From contig NZ_CANMSY010000004.1 of NCBI RefSeq assembly GCF_947500705.1, positions 1 to 64,000 of the forward strand: 64,000 nucleotides of DNA, read 5' to 3'. Shown in pieces: positions 27,483-36,297 of this stretch. The first letter of the stretch is position 1, and every line of letters starts with the position of its first letter. The DNA comes from an uncultured Brachybacterium sp. (lineage in GTDB: Bacteria; Actinomycetota; Actinomycetes; Actinomycetales; Dermabacteraceae). The position numbers were made by a program, and so were the translations under genes. The notes below the pieces were generated by a model. It worked only from the letters and a program-made list of their open reading frames with translations. It was not told where the DNA came from and did no database searches.

Positions 27483-29180
27483 TCAGACAGTTGTCACGAT
27501 GATCCTTCCTTCGGCAGCCATCTTCATCCGGTACCGCACGTCTCCTCCCGCATAGATCACGGCCTGGTCCCCTGAGCTCTCGCCAGTGATATTCCCAGTC
27601 GAGAGCAATGTCAGGAACGTCGCGACGTTTCCCCGCTGGCGGAAGCGGACCACCTCCGCCGGCCTCCTGTCGTCCGGAGCTCGCGATTCCCAGCCGTCGA
27701 TGAGCGGATCTACCTGACCGCGGAGAAAGTCTCCCCGCTCGGCACCCAGCAGCTCTTGTATCTCCATCCGGGTGCTACCGACAGTTGCTCGGAAGGTCGA
27801 AGCCGGTGAGTCATCGTCGGTGACGGCATCGGAGTTGATCAGCCAGCGTTGCACCGCTGTGGCATGCGCTCCCAGAACCACGTGATCGTAGATGGCGAGT
27901 GCGTGCTCGGCCCTCAGGTAGACGAGGGTGCGGGTCCTAAGCACCTCCTCGTACGGACGGTCCTGCACGGAGTACAGGCTCCATGCAGAGGATGCTGAGT
28001 ACTCGAGAAGTGTGCACGGAGCGTCCCGAATGAAGTCTCCAGCACCTTCGACGAGGACCATACTGTGTCCACGTTCCGACTTCTCGGCCGTATGCTGCGC
28101 GCGATCTCCGTACCCACCGAAGGCTGCATCGATCACAAGAGGTGAACCTCCGGAGAAGTAAGTAACGGAGGACTGATCGACGTGGCCGTGGTCCATCTCG
28201 GACTTCCCGGGTCCGAAGCGGAGGCTGAAGAAGGTCTCCTCCTCGAAGGGTGTCTGCCCGCCCCAACCGGAACGGCCGAACACCCATCCTCGATCGAAGA
28301 TGATCTCCTTGCGCGGTGGTACGGCACCTTGCGCACCCTTCGTCGCTGCCCACGTGCTGATTCCCTCGGCATTGAACGCGGCGACCGGCGACGTATCGCC
28401 GATAGGCACATATCGTCCATCCGGCTGGGTCGCATACGTCAGGAATTCAGGGATCGCCTGGTATCGAAGGATCTCCTTCGGGACCGGAAGGTTCTGCAGT
28501 TCTGCGTTCCACTTCAGTTGGCGGAGTAGGCGCAGGACATAGAACGAATATCCGACAGCCTGCTCGGCTGTAGCGCCTTGTTCATCCACCATCACCATGG
28601 CGCTCTTAGCTGCTCGAGTCATCGCGAAGCGACCCCAGTCTTCACGCCCGTGAAGTCCGGCAAGTGCAAGGAGCCCCAGGTCCTGGTCGAGGCCGTGATT
28701 ATGCCCGAGCTCATACACATCCTCTCGCATGAGCTCTTCGGCATGTGCTTCCACCAGAGCGTCCTGCCACTCCCCTCGAGGAAGATTGACCCAGGCGATC
28801 AGCTGGGCGCGCAGACCAACGCAATGTCCCCGCCAGCTGTATGGCGATGGTTCGATCTCGCGGTCCGCATGCGATGCCCACCAGTCCTCAATAAAGGAAT
28901 GTGCGAGCAATACGCGTTCTCTAACGGGGCCCGTCTCGGCAGTCACCGTCGCATTCACCAGCGAGTAGAGCGGCTGGAAGCTGTGTAGCGCCCACCGCCA
29001 GGTGTTGTCCAGTGGATTGACCGACCAGTCGATGGGCCACTCGAACTCGACGCGGGGGTAGTGGTAGAAATCGAAACTGCCCTGCAACAGCCCGACTGCC
29101 GTGTCCACTTGCCTCGGAGCGCTATCCCGCGCCCCGAACGGCCCCAGCGCGACGGCACCTTCTTCAAGCTTCTGAGTCAC
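27483..29180 (-). CDS. Heparinase II/III family protein (paralogue 3)
   Basis: 565 residues, more distant from the other two paralogues but with the same plan: helical toroid then beta-sandwich. Candidate catalytic residues are N161-H162 (GHNHGLDQD), Y211 (AVGYSFY) and H331-G-H333 (DHGHVDQ). As in the others, no signal peptide is visible (MTQKLEEGAVALG). It is the last gene of the minus-strand run that includes the exporter and wecB, 46 nt after the hydrolase-DUF6270 gene. Presence of three copies suggests three different linkages or a division between lyase and epimerase work; this is inference. Confidence 0.82.
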   Translation of the reverse strand: MTQKLEEGAVALGPFGARDSAPRQVDTAVGLLQGSFDFYHYPRVEFEWPIDWSVNPLDNTWRWALHSFQPLYSLVNATVTAETGPVRERVLLAHSFIEDWWASHADREIEPSPYSWRGHCVGLRAQLIAWVNLPRGEWQDALVEAHAEELMREDVYELGHNHGLDQDLGLLALAGLHGREDWGRFAMTRAAKSAMVMVDEQGATAEQAVGYSFYVLRLLRQLKWNAELQNLPVPKEILRYQAIPEFLTYATQPDGRYVPIGDTSPVAAFNAEGISTWAATKGAQGAVPPRKEIIFDRGWVFGRSGWGGQTPFEEETFFSLRFGPGKSEMDHGHVDQSSVTYFSGGSPLVIDAAFGGYGDRAQHTAEKSERGHSMVLVEGAGDFIRDAPCTLLEYSASSAWSLYSVQDRPYEEVLRTRTLVYLRAEHALAIYDHVVLGAHATAVQRWLINSDAVTDDDSPASTFRATVGSTRMEIQELLGAERGDFLRGQVDPLIDGWESRAPDDRRPAEVVRFRQRGNVATFLTLLSTGNITGESSGDQAVIYAGGDVRYRMKMAAEGRIIVTTV

Positions 29181-29226
29181 ACGATCACTTCTTTCAAGTC
29201 CTCACACTGCGACGGTTAACAGCAGA

Positions 29227-31200
29227 TCAACGAGCCATGTATTCATCTTCGAATGCGTCGAATATGCTCGCAATTGTCCTCTCGTAAAACGGATCGGCGT
29301 AATGGAAGGGGGCTGCCCCCCAACGGTGCCCAGCGCTTGCCACCAAAAGATTTGAGGGATACTCGATCCAGCGAACCGGGAATTCCGAAACAATGCGGTA
29401 GAGTCTCCGGAGGCCCGAGTTCGCCTCAGCGATCCGCTGCTGATCGGGAAGCAGCTCTCCATCCTCTTTCACATGAGCCCAAAATACCTTGGAGACCAAA
29501 ATGTTCCCTGGATCTACGACCTCTGTAAATCGTTGGAATCCACGCCGAAATCGACGGACATGAGCGTCGCTTCCCGGGGCGTCTCGAACAAGTCGGAAAA
29601 GATCGGCGTCACAGCGCTGCAGTTCTGGGGAGCCCGTGACCACGGAGCCCCCGACGTGAATCTGGGAAAAGCGCTCATCAATAAGGTCAACCAGAACTAT
29701 TCCGTCACGATGCTCAAAAAGCTTTCGCTCGAGTGTCTTCTGCCAATCTCCCTGGACCATCCTCTGCTGGAACTTGGATGGATTTTTCTCAAGATCGGGC
29801 ATCTCTCGATCGGGCACGGGCTCGAAGGAACTCGCGAAGCTAGATCGAGCAACATAGTCCGCGATGTCGGGAACGCCTGGGAGGTTGAAGGCGTCCCGCG
29901 AGACACAGCTCCCAATGATAAAGACTCCTACGGCGCCGTTTGCCCTCTGACGTGCCCCTACAGCCACTGGCAAATCAGCCGCTCGGGCAGTCCCGTCACA
30001 GATCAACCGCCCAAAGCCGTCCCTCGCTGTGGCGTAGACGCTATGCAGCCGACGGTTCGGGAAAGTAATGACCGGTCTATGCTGCGCTCCGGCCCCTACC
30101 CTATTGCCGTCAACATCGCGTCCGGAGACGTTGTAGAGAACGTCGCTCGGCCACCCTCGCGATGCGTGCATGCCAGTGAGCTGCAAGTGGACCCTCGATC
30201 CCCCACCCTGCTCGGAGAGATCGATGGACAGCTCTGTACCCCCGCTGCCTGCTTCGGCCAGTTCCAGGCGAGGAAGAGCCGGGGGTGCTGTGTGATCCCA
30301 CAGGCCGGCGTTCTCGGCCGCAGCAATCAGGTTCTGCTTCGATGTGGCCGATCCGGTCAGCTGCTCGATCAGTCGATGCAGGATGTTCTGAGGGGGAACA
30401 GCGTGTCCGACGCCGTAGTTGGCGATGAACACCTGGAGCGCCGAACGCTCATACACTCCGTTGCTTGCGTCTTGAAAGTCCTGGTCCTGAAGGAATCCCA
30501 GAAGATGGTCCTTGACGTGCCAGTCGCCGAGGTTTTGCAGGTACACCAGGGTTTTGTCGTCACCGATACGCGGAACTTTCCACAGAAGCTCTGCGGGCTC
30601 CTCGGCATCAGTGACCGAGCCGTCTTCGACAGCCATCCCGAGGCCTTTGACCATGTAGTCCCGGACCGTTTCCTTGACATATCTGCGTATGTCCCACTGC
30701 GAGTTCCACACGAGTGCACGAGCCGGCCGTGACGAAAGGGCAAGCGTAATAAGAGATGCGAAACCTCCGCCGGAACCGCCTACGAAGAGGATCTCCCGAC
30801 TTAACCTCTCCGAGAGCGCGTCCGCAATCCGCGCTACCGACGATTGGACAGAATCGCCCGATCTTCCCGTATACCACGCAAGTGGGAAGTCATCGCTCTC
30901 CGAAAGCACAGGATCCGAAACGGCTATCCACGGCATTCCGAGGGCCGCAGACATCCGCTCGCCTGAGAAATAGGGAGGTCGTGTTTCTTCTCGGTGAGGA
31001 AGGGCGCCCGAAAAGTACATGGGAACAGCAGCGAGATCACCGGCGTCGCGAAGCCCTCGGTGCACGATCTCCAACCGATGCCCTGATGGAAGTGCTATTG
31101 AATTGATCGCATCGTCGAGCGTGAGGTCACGCAAGAAGATGTCTATCGTCCCCCACTCGACGACCGGGAGGTCAATCCGCGAGTAGTCACTGCTTAGCAT
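29227..31200 (-). CDS. Alpha/beta hydrolase fused to C-terminal DUF6270
   Basis: 657 residues from the ATG at 31200 (AAGGGG about 8 nt upstream). Residues about 60-290 are an alpha/beta hydrolase with nucleophile elbow G141-G-S143-G-G-G and the block ALVWNSQWDIRRY. A beta-rich linker (about 325-420) follows. DUF6270 fills about 427-657: GVFIIGSCVSRDAF, then VLVDLIDER, ending at GHRWGAAPFHYADPFYE. The domain order is the reverse of the protein at 15835-17535. Lower G+C than neighbouring genes. Probable role: esterase or acyl-modifying enzyme of the polysaccharide. It begins 19 nt after the wecB stop, so it is probably in the same operon. Confidence 0.78.
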   Translation of the reverse strand: MLSSDYSRIDLPVVEWGTIDIFLRDLTLDDAINSIALPSGHRLEIVHRGLRDAGDLAAVPMYFSGALPHREETRPPYFSGERMSAALGMPWIAVSDPVLSESDDFPLAWYTGRSGDSVQSSVARIADALSERLSREILFVGGSGGGFASLITLALSSRPARALVWNSQWDIRRYVKETVRDYMVKGLGMAVEDGSVTDAEEPAELLWKVPRIGDDKTLVYLQNLGDWHVKDHLLGFLQDQDFQDASNGVYERSALQVFIANYGVGHAVPPQNILHRLIEQLTGSATSKQNLIAAAENAGLWDHTAPPALPRLELAEAGSGGTELSIDLSEQGGGSRVHLQLTGMHASRGWPSDVLYNVSGRDVDGNRVGAGAQHRPVITFPNRRLHSVYATARDGFGRLICDGTARAADLPVAVGARQRANGAVGVFIIGSCVSRDAFNLPGVPDIADYVARSSFASSFEPVPDREMPDLEKNPSKFQQRMVQGDWQKTLERKLFEHRDGIVLVDLIDERFSQIHVGGSVVTGSPELQRCDADLFRLVRDAPGSDAHVRRFRRGFQRFTEVVDPGNILVSKVFWAHVKEDGELLPDQQRIAEANSGLRRLYRIVSEFPVRWIEYPSNLLVASAGHRWGAAPFHYADPFYERTIASIFDAFEDEYMAR

Positions 31201-31219
31201 GAGCGCGGCCCCTTGCTGA

Positions 31220-32383
31220 TCAGTCGCCGAAGTCGACGGGACGCGCTTCTCCCGAGAACTTCCACTTGATTGCTCCGAGGGTGCGCTCGGCGGCGGCACC
31301 GTCCCCGTAGGGGTTCACAGCGTTCGCCATGCCGGCGTAGGCCTCCGCCGAGTCGAGCAGGAGCGAGACCTCGTCGACCAGACGCTGCTTGTGCGTACCG
31401 ATGAGCTTCACCGTACCTGCGACCACAGCTTCGGGCCGCTCAGTGTTTTCACGCATGACCAGCACAGGTTTGCCGAGGCTCGGTGCCTCTTCCTGCACGC
31501 CGCCGGAGTCGGTGAGCACCACGTCAGCAAGACTCAGCATCTGCGTGAATTCTGCATAGGCGAGCGGTTCGATGAGGAACACGCTGTCTAGTCCCTCGAC
31601 GGAAGGTGCGATGGCAGCTCGGACCTTCGGGTTCTTGTGAATCGGGAACACCACTGTGATATCCGGGTACTTCTGTGCCAGCTCGGCCACCGCCTGGCCG
31701 ATGCCTTCCATGGCGGCTCCGAGGTTTTCGCGCCGGTGGGCCGTGACCAGGAGAATGCGGCCCGCGGTCCCGCCTTCCTTCGCGGCACGGAGGGACTCGA
31801 GCCGGGGATCCTCGAACGGAACGCGCAAACTCTTAGTAGCGAACATGAGCGTGTCGATCACGCTGTTGCCGGTGATGACGATGTCGTTCTCGCTGACATC
31901 TTCGCGGGTGAGGTTTCCCTTGCTGGTCGAGGTGGGTGCAAGGTGCAGCGCTGCGATCTGGCTGGTCAGCTTCCGGTTCGCCTCTTCGGGGAACGGTGAA
32001 TTGATATCACCGGAGCGAAGACCGGCCTCGAGGTGGATCACCGGGATCTGCCGGTTGAACGACGCAATGGCTGCGCCCATCACCGTCGAAGTATCGCCCT
32101 GGACGATCACCGCGTCCGGGTTCTCCTCGGCGAGGATCTCGTCGATACCCGAGATCACCTTCGCAACGATGGTATTGAGAGACTGTCCGGCGCTCATGAT
32201 GTTCATGTCGTGGTCCGGCACGATCCCGAACATCGTGTTGACCTGGTCGAGCATCTCGCGATGCTGCCCCGTCACCACGGTGATGCTTTCGAGTTCTGGA
32301 TCGGCCTCGATCGCCTTGATGATCGGGGCGACCTTGATCGCCTCGGGGCGTGTGCCGTAGATGGTCATGATGCGGAGTGTCAT
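31220..32383 (-). CDS. wecB: UDP-N-acetylglucosamine 2-epimerase (non-hydrolysing)
   Basis: 387 residues, standard for WecB/MnaA. It interconverts UDP-GlcNAc and UDP-ManNAc. The N-terminal TIYGTRPEAIKVAPI is the family signature. Other conserved blocks are VQGDTSTVMGAAIA, HLEAGLRSGDINSPFPEEANR (substrate and catalytic acids), LVTAHRRENLG (conserved His-Arg) and VLTDSGGVQEEAPSLGKP. Its ATG overlaps the stop of the exporter ATPase (ATGA). It pairs with wecC at 5959-7212 to make UDP-ManNAcA, although the two genes lie 24 kb apart on opposite strands. Confidence 0.94.
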   Translation of the reverse strand: MTLRIMTIYGTRPEAIKVAPIIKAIEADPELESITVVTGQHREMLDQVNTMFGIVPDHDMNIMSAGQSLNTIVAKVISGIDEILAEENPDAVIVQGDTSTVMGAAIASFNRQIPVIHLEAGLRSGDINSPFPEEANRKLTSQIAALHLAPTSTSKGNLTREDVSENDIVITGNSVIDTLMFATKSLRVPFEDPRLESLRAAKEGGTAGRILLVTAHRRENLGAAMEGIGQAVAELAQKYPDITVVFPIHKNPKVRAAIAPSVEGLDSVFLIEPLAYAEFTQMLSLADVVLTDSGGVQEEAPSLGKPVLVMRENTERPEAVVAGTVKLIGTHKQRLVDEVSLLLDSAEAYAGMANAVNPYGDGAAAERTLGAIKWKFSGEARPVDFGD

Positions 32384-33471
32384 GAGTGCCGTCCTCGTTT
32401 GTCGGTGGTGGGTGTGGTGGCAGGTGCAGGTCTGGTGGCGGCACGGCGTCCACGGGGTTGCAGTGTGCCGGGGAAGCTCTGTGCGCGCATTTGTAGCTCG
32501 AAGATCGAGGTGAATGGGTCGGGCTCGAGCTCCGGGACGTTATCTGGTGCGACGGGAGCGTGATCTTCCGGGAGAGTGAGTGCAGAGGCTGCCCGCTGTG
32601 CCTCACCGTGCTCGATCGCTTCACGGAGAATGGCCATTGCCTCGTCCTCGCGATCGCGTGCCATGCGATACGTGAAGGAGCGATACATGGCGGAGACCTC
32701 CTTCGTGTCCCCGTCCATCACGACCCGGCCCCTCTCCATCCAGATCACGCGAGAGCACACGTTCTCGATCGCGCGCGGTGCGTGGTTCACCATGAACACG
32801 GTGCCGGCATCCTCCAGGAGCTCGTCCATCTTGGATTTAGAGCGTTTGGAAAACGTCGCGTCACCAGTGGAGAGCGCCTCGTCGACCATCAGGATCCTGG
32901 GCTGTGCCATCACGGAAATCGCGAACTTGAGGCGAGAGGACATACCGGACGAGTACGTACGCATCGGCAGGTCCACGGCCTCACCGAGCGCGGAGAGCTC
33001 GGCCGCCTGCGGCACCAGCTCTTCCGCCTTCTCCGGAGTCATCCCGAGCGCCAGGAAGCCTAGCTTTATGTTCTCGGCGCCGGTGAGGTCGCTCATCAGC
33101 GCGGCACTCACACCTAGCAGTTGGGGCCTTGCGCTGGTGTAGATCGATCCGGATGTCGGCGGCTCCACGCCAGCAAGCATTCGCAGCAAGGTGGATTTCC
33201 CGGAGCCATTTCGGCCGATGATCCCCACGAATTCGCCTTCGCGCACCAGCAGGTCCACGCCCCGCACGGCGGAGACGGAGACCATAGAGCGACGGGGGGC
33301 GAGCCTGCCGAGAAGGCCGGACCGCGGTGCACGATCGGTGCGCGGCACCTTGTAGCGCATGCGCACCCGGTGAGCGACGACCGTCAGCGGCGACTCCTCC
33401 GGGGCAACCCACAAGGTGTCGTGATGGTCGTCGTCCTCGGCCAGAGCCGGATCAGCCGAGTTCTCGGCCAT
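32380..33471 (-). CDS. Polysaccharide ABC exporter, ATPase subunit (TagH/Wzt type)
   Basis: 363 residues. Walker A is G86-R-N-G-S-G-K-S-T94, the signature is YSSGMSSRLKFA and Walker B is RILMVDEAL, followed by a switch His in VNHAPRAI. These are the hallmarks of TagH/Wzt/KpsT ATPases. About 35 N-terminal residues precede the domain. The C-terminal 110 residues are Pro/Asp-rich, too short and disordered for a Wzt carbohydrate-binding domain. It overlaps the permease by 20 nt and wecB by 4 nt. With the permease it should export a finished polysaccharide made in the cytoplasm, which fits the absence of Wzx/Wzy genes here. Confidence 0.9.
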   Translation of the reverse strand: MAENSADPALAEDDDHHDTLWVAPEESPLTVVAHRVRMRYKVPRTDRAPRSGLLGRLAPRRSMVSVSAVRGVDLLVREGEFVGIIGRNGSGKSTLLRMLAGVEPPTSGSIYTSARPQLLGVSAALMSDLTGAENIKLGFLALGMTPEKAEELVPQAAELSALGEAVDLPMRTYSSGMSSRLKFAISVMAQPRILMVDEALSTGDATFSKRSKSKMDELLEDAGTVFMVNHAPRAIENVCSRVIWMERGRVVMDGDTKEVSAMYRSFTYRMARDREDEAMAILREAIEHGEAQRAASALTLPEDHAPVAPDNVPELEPDPFTSIFELQMRAQSFPGTLQPRGRRAATRPAPATTPTTDKRGRHS

Positions 33472-34348
33472 AACTCTCCTCCGCTCGCCAGAAGTAGATG
33501 AAACCGACCACCAGGATCCCGACCGCCGACACTATCGAGATGATCCATGCCCGCAGATCGGGTACCTGTCCGTCCAGCAGAACCGTGCGCATCATGTCGA
33601 TGATCTGGTACAGAGGATTGAGGGTCACAATGCTCAACGCGGTCTCGTTGTCCAAGAAGCGCTCGATCGGGAACATGACGCCGGAGCCGTACATCAGGAA
33701 TCGGCTCACTACGGCGAGCACATTTGCCATGTCTGGAACATGGAATCCGATTCGTGCAGTGATGAGCATGAGTCCCAGATTCAGCACCGCTTGGATCAGG
33801 AAGATTGGGATGACCAGCACCCAGGAGATCTGTGGGAGGGCGAATGGGGGAATCACCATGATGGCGAAGCACATCACCATCGTCGTGAAGACAGCGGTCA
33901 TCGTCGCCTGCAGGACGGCTGAGATCGGAATCGACGCCCGCGGGAATGTGAAGGCCTTGATCATCGCCTTGTTGCTGCGCAGAAGGCCCGTCCCGGAGGT
34001 GATCGACGTGGCCGTCGAGCGGTACAGCAGGATTCCGATGATCAGGAAGGCAGGGAAGTTCTCCATCCCCTTGCCGATCTTCAGCACCAGCCCGAAGATG
34101 ACGAAGTAGAACGCCGCGTCGATGAGCGGGCGGAGGAAGAGCCACACGTTCCCTAGATGCATTCGGGAGTTCTGGGTCGAGGCACGGTGTCGCGAGTCGT
34201 ACCAGATGAAGTGACGGCGCTGCCAGAGCTGCTGGAGGTACTCCCCCAGCGAGGGGCGCACTCCGATCCGCGCGAGTCCGCTCGGGTCGAGACCCTTTGC
34301 CTCGAGCGCGCGTTTCACCTCGGAGGTGCTCTTCACCTCATTCACCAC
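33452..34348 (-). CDS. Polysaccharide ABC exporter, permease subunit (TagG/Wzm type)
   Basis: 298 residues from GTG 34348, chosen because GAGGAG lies 7 nt upstream. It overlaps the preceding glycosyltransferase by 11 nt. An amphipathic N-terminal region and the block YLQQLWQRRHFIWYDSRHR precede six hydrophobic segments (for example FYFVIFGLVLKI and VMCFAIMVIPPFAL), as in ABC-2 type permeases of teichoic acid and O-antigen export. The motif NPLYQIIDMMRTVLLDG near the last helices is typical of the family. Confidence 0.9.
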   Translation of the reverse strand: MVNEVKSTSEVKRALEAKGLDPSGLARIGVRPSLGEYLQQLWQRRHFIWYDSRHRASTQNSRMHLGNVWLFLRPLIDAAFYFVIFGLVLKIGKGMENFPAFLIIGILLYRSTATSITSGTGLLRSNKAMIKAFTFPRASIPISAVLQATMTAVFTTMVMCFAIMVIPPFALPQISWVLVIPIFLIQAVLNLGLMLITARIGFHVPDMANVLAVVSRFLMYGSGVMFPIERFLDNETALSIVTLNPLYQIIDMMRTVLLDGQVPDLRAWIISIVSAVGILVVGFIYFWRAEESYGRELG

Positions 34349-36188
34349 TGCGGTTCTCCTCGGCCTTCTGGTGCGACACATTCGTGTACACCTGCTCATA
34401 TCGTCTCACCAATGCACTCCAGGTACGTTCTCGGGCCATGCGCTGACCCTCGACGGAGTGACGCACACGAAGTTCGCCGTCGGCCGCCAGACCGGCGATC
34501 TCCTCGGCGAGCTGCTCCGCAGAGCCGGCCTTGATGAGAGTCGCGTGGAGAGCACCGTCCGGTCCCGTGACGGTCTCCCGCAGGGCAGGCAGGTCGCTGA
34601 GTATCACCGGGCGTCCGAGGGCGAGCGCCTCGACCGGCTTCTGCGGAGTGACCGAGCGGGAGACGGCGCGGTCCAGGCGGGGCACGGTCACCACATCGAG
34701 CGACTCGACCCAGCGTCGCGCCTCAGCAGCCGGAACGCGTCCAGGAAGGTGCACACGATCCCGGATCCCGAGCTCCCGAGCGAGCTCGGCGAGGCCGGGG
34801 GCGGCTACGCCGTCTCCCACAAGGACCACGTGAAGCCGCTCCCGAAGTTCACGATCGGTCTCGGGGCTGTGCAGCAGCTGGCCAACGGCGCGGAGCACGG
34901 TCTCGAAGCCTTCATAGTCCACCAAGGCGCTCACCGCGCCCACGGCAAACGCTTCGTCAGGCAGATCCAGGCCCACACGACGTCGAGCTTCGGCAACCGC
35001 GAGGTGGTCCGTCAACAGACTCTCGTCGACCCCATTGGGGACCAGAGTGATGCGCGCGGGGTCCACGCCGCGCTCGATGAGCTGCTCTGCCATGGTGGCG
35101 CTCAGCGTCACCACCGCCGAGGCCGCGGCCGCCAGCTCCCCCTCTCGCGCGCGCACCAGCCGTACCTTCTCCGAGGCCTCGGCCGCGGCGCGCGCCTGTT
35201 CAGTGTGGCGGGCAGCGATCCAGGTCTGCTCCATCAGCCCGCGAACCTCCAGCACCCATGGGATGCCGGTCGCCTCACTGACCGCCTGGGCCACCATCGC
35301 GTTGCGGTAGTCGGTGGTGGCATGGAGGACATGGGGGCGCAGCTCACGCACGATGTTGAGTGCGGCTACGACCTCCTGCTCGAGGCGCCGCTGGGGGGTC
35401 GCACCGAGCGAGGCCGGCAGAGTGCGGCGGTACTCGACTCCGTCAATTCCGTCGGAGTCCCTGGCAAGCACCTTTCCGATCATGACCGGGTAGCCGGTGC
35501 GGGTGAGCGCCACGGAGCGCACGCCGCTGTCGGCCAGGGTTCGCAGGATCCGGTGGGTGCGCAGGGAGTACCCGGACTGGGTGTGAGGCAAGGAATTGGT
35601 GATCAGGTGCAGTACCCGCAGGCCCTCGCCCTCGGTACGACCCGGGCTCAGGGCAACGTGCCCTTCGGGGATCGCTAGTCGGTGACCGGGCTGCAGGAGG
35701 TCCAACTCGCTGCGCAGGCGTCGCGCGTAGGCGGAGGATCCCTGGCCGGCGGCCTCGAGGATCCCGACGGCCTCACTCATCTCACCGCGCGACCAGGCGG
35801 AGCGCGCACGGGTGGCCGCAGGCGCCTGGTCGGAGAGCAGCTCTGGCCGGTCGAGAAGCACGGAGACCTCTCCATGAAGAGTGGAGCGGGAGTGAGGGTC
35901 CGCGGCAAGTCGACGCTGGGCGTCGGCGGTTTCCCCCGCCATGAAGGCACCGAGCGCCGAAGCGCCGGCGAGACCAGGCAGAGTAGCGGCGATGGTGCGT
36001 AGCCACTTCCCGGCCCGCACTCGGGTCGCGAACGGCAGCCGTCGGCTGACCTGCACCACGAGCAGAGCGGGATCATCCATCGCATGCTGGACTGCGGACT
36101 GGAGCAGGAGGCGCGCGTTGAGCGCCACGCGTCGTGTGCTGGGCACGGGCCCCCGCTCGGTCAGGGATCGACCGGTCGGCCGATGCAT
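34338..36188 (-). CDS. Glycosyltransferase family 4 protein, first gene of the exporter operon
   Basis: 616 residues. About 190 N-terminal helical residues of unknown role precede a GT4 domain: VLHLITNSLPHTQSGYSLRTHR at the acceptor-side loop and SVTPQKPVEALALGRPVILSD in the EX7E region. The GYSLRTH loop relates it to the GT4 modules at 2388-3950 and 7484-12178. No ribosome site precedes the ATG at 36188, but a TAAGAT box ends 7 nt before it, so translation is probably leaderless. It leads the minus-strand run GT4 - permease - ATPase - wecB - hydrolase/DUF6270 - heparinase-like. Confidence 0.85.
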   Translation of the reverse strand: MHRPTGRSLTERGPVPSTRRVALNARLLLQSAVQHAMDDPALLVVQVSRRLPFATRVRAGKWLRTIAATLPGLAGASALGAFMAGETADAQRRLAADPHSRSTLHGEVSVLLDRPELLSDQAPAATRARSAWSRGEMSEAVGILEAAGQGSSAYARRLRSELDLLQPGHRLAIPEGHVALSPGRTEGEGLRVLHLITNSLPHTQSGYSLRTHRILRTLADSGVRSVALTRTGYPVMIGKVLARDSDGIDGVEYRRTLPASLGATPQRRLEQEVVAALNIVRELRPHVLHATTDYRNAMVAQAVSEATGIPWVLEVRGLMEQTWIAARHTEQARAAAEASEKVRLVRAREGELAAAASAVVTLSATMAEQLIERGVDPARITLVPNGVDESLLTDHLAVAEARRRVGLDLPDEAFAVGAVSALVDYEGFETVLRAVGQLLHSPETDRELRERLHVVLVGDGVAAPGLAELARELGIRDRVHLPGRVPAAEARRWVESLDVVTVPRLDRAVSRSVTPQKPVEALALGRPVILSDLPALRETVTGPDGALHATLIKAGSAEQLAEEIAGLAADGELRVRHSVEGQRMARERTWSALVRRYEQVYTNVSHQKAEENRSGE

Positions 36189-36195
36189 TCCCGCG

Positions 36196-36226
36196 ATCTT
36201 AGCGAGACCTGGAAGAAGTGTGTCAT
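36196..36226 (-). promoter_or_regulatory. Putative promoter of the exporter-wecB operon
   Basis: Minus strand ATGACA (36221-36226), 19-nt spacer, TAAGAT (36196-36201). The ATG at 36188 starts 7 nt after the -10, so the transcript should be leaderless. The -10 is identical to the one at 2348-2353. Confidence 0.5.
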
Positions 36227-36297
36227 TGGGCTGCGGGGGACGTGACGTTCGTACCTTCCGCCGCAGCTGTGCGTCGATCGCACCTCAGCCCCCGCTT

